From Methylibium sp964622685 (GTDB lineage Bacteria; Pseudomonadota; Gammaproteobacteria; Burkholderiales; Burkholderiaceae_C), in contig CAZUUU010000161.1 of NCBI GenBank assembly GCA_964622685.1, positions 1 through 7,731 of the forward strand: DNA of 7,731 bases. The letters are read 5' to 3'. Both the position numbers and the translations under genes were made by a program. The notes below the pieces were generated by a model, which was given only the letters and a program-made list of their open reading frames with translations, searched no databases and was not told the DNA's origin. Positions 5,280 through 7,731 of this stretch are shown piece after piece (position 1 is the first letter of the stretch; every line of letters begins with the position of its first letter).

Positions 5280-7429
5280 AGCGCCGCGGCGCGCTCGGTC
5301 GAGGCCTCCAGTTCCTCGAGCAAGGGCGCGACCCCCGGCGAGGCATTGCCGTCGGCGATGTCCATCGCGGCCAGGCTCGCGTTCGCGAGGATGGCGTTCA
5401 TCAGTCCATCGGCCTGTGCCTCGCCGCGGCCGGCCGGCTGGCGCAGGCTGGTGCGCGACAGCGACTGCTCGAGATGCTGGCGTGCGGCGGCCGCGCGGCG
5501 GCTCTCTCGCAGGTCGTCGAGGATCAGGAAGTAGCCCAGCACCGAGCCGTCGCGCGCCGGCACCACCTCGGCCCGCAGGCCGACCGGCAGCGTGTCGCTG
5601 CCGCGCGCCAGGCTCAGCTCGCCGCGCCAGGGCTGGCGCTCCTGGCTCAGCTGGTCCACGGCCTTGCGCAGCTGCGCGGGCTGCGTGCACAGGGCGGCCA
5701 GATCGTCCAGCGAGATGCTGCCGCCGCTCACGCCGGTCAGGTCGCGGAAGGCGTCGTTGACGAACAGCAGGCGCTGTGCCGCGTCGGCGATCGCGATCGG
5801 CTCCTTCGAGTGCGCGACGGTGGCGCGGATGCCGGCGAGCTGGTGCTCGGCGATCAGCAGACGCACCGCGTTGACCTGCACGACGATGTCGATCAGCGCC
5901 TCGCCGAAGGCGCGCGCCAGCGCCTGCTCGCCGGTCGACCAGGGCAGGGCGGTGCCGCGCACGATCTCGGACCAGGCGGCGAAGGACCGCCGCGGCGACA
6001 GCTCCAGCGGGTCGTTGCCGACCACCGGCTTGGACGGATCGCCCGCCCAGGTGACGGTCAGTAACTGTTCCTTGCGGAACCACACCAGGTAGTCGGGACG
6101 CGCGGCCGACAGCTTGACGGCCAGCACGCCGCTGGCGGTCGGCGTCAGCGAGTCGAGCGCCGGGTTCTCGCGCGCCACCGACGAGCAGCTGAACAGGCCG
6201 TCGAAGGACTGCGTGTCGATCCACTGCAGCAGCGCGCGCAGCTCGGGGGTCGACGGCACCTCGCCCGAGGTCAGCAGCTCGCCCTCGTGATACAGCGCGG
6301 CGCCGGTCGCATCGAGCGGCTGCAGCAGCGTGCGCGGATTGCGGAACAGGGCCAGCCGCCAGTCGCCCTCGGTCGAGGTCGCCTCGACCAGCCGCTGCTC
6401 GAGGCGCCGCACCTGGATCGCGACCTGCGCGTGGGCGTAGTTCTCGATCGCCGTGATGCGCGTCGAGATCACCTCGGCCAGCATGTCGGCCGCCGCCCGC
6501 ACCGCGAAGCGCAGCTTGCGCGGGCTGTAGTGGTGGCAGGCGATCAGGCCCCAGAGCTTGCCCTCGCGCACCAGCGACACCACCAGCGTCGCCGTCACGC
6601 CCATGTTCTTGAGGTACTGCAGGTGCAGCGGCGACATGCTGCGCAGCTGGCACAGCGACATGTCCAGGTCCTCGTCGCTGCCGCGCGGCCGCCGGGGCAG
6701 CAGCGGTGCGGCCTCGTAGTGCACGTCGGCCAGCACGCGCAGGCGGTTGCGCAGGTAGAGCTCGCGGGCGCGCTGCGGAATGTCGGAGGCGGGGTAGTGG
6801 TGACCCAGCAGCGATTCCAGCCGCGGGTCGCGGGCCTCGGCGATGATCTTGCCGTGGCCGTCGGGGTCGAACTTGTAGACCATCACGCGGTCGTAGCCGA
6901 CCAGGTCGCGGAAGCAGCGCACCACGGAATCGGCCAGCGTGCCGATGGTCGAGGCATTGCTGAAGCGCTCGACGGCGGCGCCGAGCTGCTCGACCAGCCG
7001 GTCGTGGGGCAGGTCGACGGTCGGGAGCGGCGATGTCGTCGGCTCGATCTCGACCAGCAGCAGGCCGCGCGGCTCGCGGTGCAGGCAGCCTTCCCAGTCC
7101 GTGGCGCGGCCGTCGACGGCGATGCGGCAGCGCAAGGGCAGCGGCTCGGACAGGTCGGCCGACGCGAGATGGCGGCGCACCTGGGGCTCGATGTCGCCGC
7201 CGAGCTCGGCCAGCTTCTGCCCGAGCAGCGCCTCGGCCGGCACGCCCGTCAGCGCCTCGAGGTTGGCACTCAGCTGCACGATGCGCAGCTCGGGCTCGCG
7301 CAGCGCCAGCAGCAGGCCGTGCGGCTGCACCGAGCCCGCGAGGTGGATGAGCTCGCGCTCGCAGTTGCTGAGGTCGGCCTGGCCGAAGGGCGGGCTGCTC
7401 AGCGCGCTCACGGCCGGCTCAGGCTGCAT
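5243..7429 (-). CDS. bphP: Bacteriophytochrome (PAS-GAF-PHY-PAS) without a kinase ATPase domain
   Basis: This is a red/far-red photoreceptor using biliverdin. Its 728 residues begin with a PAS domain (about 19-127) carrying Cys23, at the position of the biliverdin-attaching cysteine of bacteriophytochromes. The GAF domain (about 140-325) has PASDIP at 213-218 (Asp216), MSPLHLQYLKNMGV with His269, and GLIACHHYSPR with His299, all chromophore-pocket residues. The PHY domain (about 330-515) has the tongue motif PRRSF at 479-483. A second PAS (about 535-640) includes the stretch PIAIADAAQRLLFVNDAFRD. The last 85-90 residues form helices with a NAILANASLAAMDIADG segment. No H-box of the usual HDLRxPL kind and no N or G boxes of a histidine kinase ATPase are present. 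The layout recalls Rhodopseudomonas palustris BphP1 and Bradyrhizobium BrBphP, which act by binding PpsR rather than by phosphotransfer. The start, behind GGAG (7436-7439), overlaps the upstream ppsR-like gene by 11 bp, so the two are probably one operon. Confidence 0.95.
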   Translation of the reverse strand: MQPEPAVSALSSPPFGQADLSNCERELIHLAGSVQPHGLLLALREPELRIVQLSANLEALTGVPAEALLGQKLAELGGDIEPQVRRHLASADLSEPLPLRCRIAVDGRATDWEGCLHREPRGLLLVEIEPTTSPLPTVDLPHDRLVEQLGAAVERFSNASTIGTLADSVVRCFRDLVGYDRVMVYKFDPDGHGKIIAEARDPRLESLLGHHYPASDIPQRARELYLRNRLRVLADVHYEAAPLLPRRPRGSDEDLDMSLCQLRSMSPLHLQYLKNMGVTATLVVSLVREGKLWGLIACHHYSPRKLRFAVRAAADMLAEVISTRITAIENYAHAQVAIQVRRLEQRLVEATSTEGDWRLALFRNPRTLLQPLDATGAALYHEGELLTSGEVPSTPELRALLQWIDTQSFDGLFSCSSVARENPALDSLTPTASGVLAVKLSAARPDYLVWFRKEQLLTVTWAGDPSKPVVGNDPLELSPRRSFAAWSEIVRGTALPWSTGEQALARAFGEALIDIVVQVNAVRLLIAEHQLAGIRATVAHSKEPIAIADAAQRLLFVNDAFRDLTGVSGGSISLDDLAALCTQPAQLRKAVDQLSQERQPWRGELSLARGSDTLPVGLRAEVVPARDGSVLGYFLILDDLRESRRAAAARQHLEQSLSRTSLRQPAGRGEAQADGLMNAILANASLAAMDIADGNASPGVAPLLEELEASTERAAALYARLRGLASDG

Positions 7430-7731
7430 CGCCCGCTCCGGGTCCGCGCCGGCGCTTCAGCGTGCGCGGGCTGATGCGCAGCAGCGCCGCCGCGGCCGCG
7501 ACATCGCCGCCGACGCGCTGCAGCGCGGCGTCGATCAGCTGTTGCTGCGCCAGAGCGTTGGCCTCGCGCAGCAGCGTGCCGAGGTCGGCGGTGCCGAGGC
7601 GCAAGGCCAGCGGCGTCGGTGCGGTCGACCCGGCCTGCGGGTCGTTCGCGGCGCGGTCGACGATCTTGAGCATCAGGCCCACGCATTCCTGGTCGCCTTC
7701 GGTCAGCAGGGCCGCCGACACGTCGACCCGG
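7419..7731 (-). CDS. ppsR: PpsR/CrtJ-like photosynthesis repressor, C-terminal fragment
   Basis: The frame is open at the window edge; 103 residues before the TGA are visible. The first part (VDVSAALLTEGDQECVGLML, then KIVDR) looks like the last beta strands of a PAS domain. A Pro/Ala linker follows, then TADLGTLLREANALAQQQLI, then DAALQRVGGDVAAAAALLRI and SPRTLKRRR, a Fis-type helix-turn-helix. PAS domains followed by a Fis-like HTH at the extreme C-terminus is the PpsR/CrtJ plan. In these regulators the protein represses bch, crt and puc/puf genes under oxygen, or is antagonised by a bacteriophytochrome in light. The recognition helix end (SPRTLKRRRG) differs from the SRQSLYVKLRR of classical PpsR as I recall it, so a PpsR2-like paralogue or another PAS-Fis regulator is possible. 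It overlaps bphP by 11 bp. Confidence 0.75.
   Translation of the reverse strand, partial: RVDVSAALLTEGDQECVGLMLKIVDRAANDPQAGSTAPTPLALRLGTADLGTLLREANALAQQQLIDAALQRVGGDVAAAAALLRISPRTLKRRRGPGAGDAA

Noticed and set aside
4152..6653. 833-codon minus-strand open frame spanning bphO and part of bphP
   Set aside because: It lies in a different frame from bphP and antisense to bphO, is low-complexity Arg/Ala-rich, and has no recognisable motif; a GC-rich shadow.
4802..7474. Plus-strand open frames across bphP (for example 4802-6064 and 6287-7474)
   Set aside because: Antisense to a complete, motif-rich bacteriophytochrome; products are Gln/His/Arg-rich with no domain.

Overview
The window is a segment of a photosynthesis gene cluster from a purple, bacteriochlorophyll a-type phototroph, most likely a Burkholderiales betaproteobacterium of the Rubrivivax/Roseateles kind. 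The reasons are the very GC-rich sequence, the gene order bchZ-pufB-pufA-pufL-pufM-pufC with a tetraheme PufC and no recognisable pufQ, and LH1 and reaction-centre sequences that look Rubrivivax-like. The genus is inferred by recognition, not by a search.

Plus strand, left to right: the 3' end of bchZ (chlorophyllide a reductase, the last steps towards bacteriochlorophyll a); a 112-nt leader; then the puf operon. pufB and pufA encode the LH1 antenna beta and alpha polypeptides, pufL and pufM the reaction-centre core, and pufC a lipoprotein tetraheme cytochrome that re-reduces the special pair. pufB and pufA each carry the same perfect AGGAGG ribosome-binding site. A 136-nt pufA-pufL gap holds several GC-rich stem-loops and a 13-bp tandem repeat, the usual place for processing signals that give antenna mRNA in excess of reaction-centre mRNA. 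pufM and pufC overlap by ATGA. After pufC a strong hairpin probably ends or attenuates the operon, and a heme oxygenase gene (bphO) follows.

Minus strand, right part: the C-terminus of a PpsR-like regulator (cut by the window edge) overlaps by 11 bp the start of bphP, a biliverdin-binding bacteriophytochrome of the PAS-GAF-PHY-PAS type. It has no recognisable kinase ATPase domain. bphO and bphP converge and overlap by 37 bp at their 3' ends.

The genes make one unit: pigment synthesis (bchZ), antenna and reaction centre (puf), chromophore supply (bphO makes biliverdin), red/far-red photoreceptor (bphP), and the repressor it probably controls (ppsR). The most unusual feature is that PufC continues, after its four heme motifs and an Ala/Pro linker, into an OmpA-like domain of about 100 residues. 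This suggests a reaction centre that may be tethered to the cell wall or an envelope partner, although one of the two residues normally used to bind peptidoglycan is replaced.

No tRNA, rRNA, CRISPR, insertion sequence or origin was seen. No stretch over 300 bases lacks a gene.
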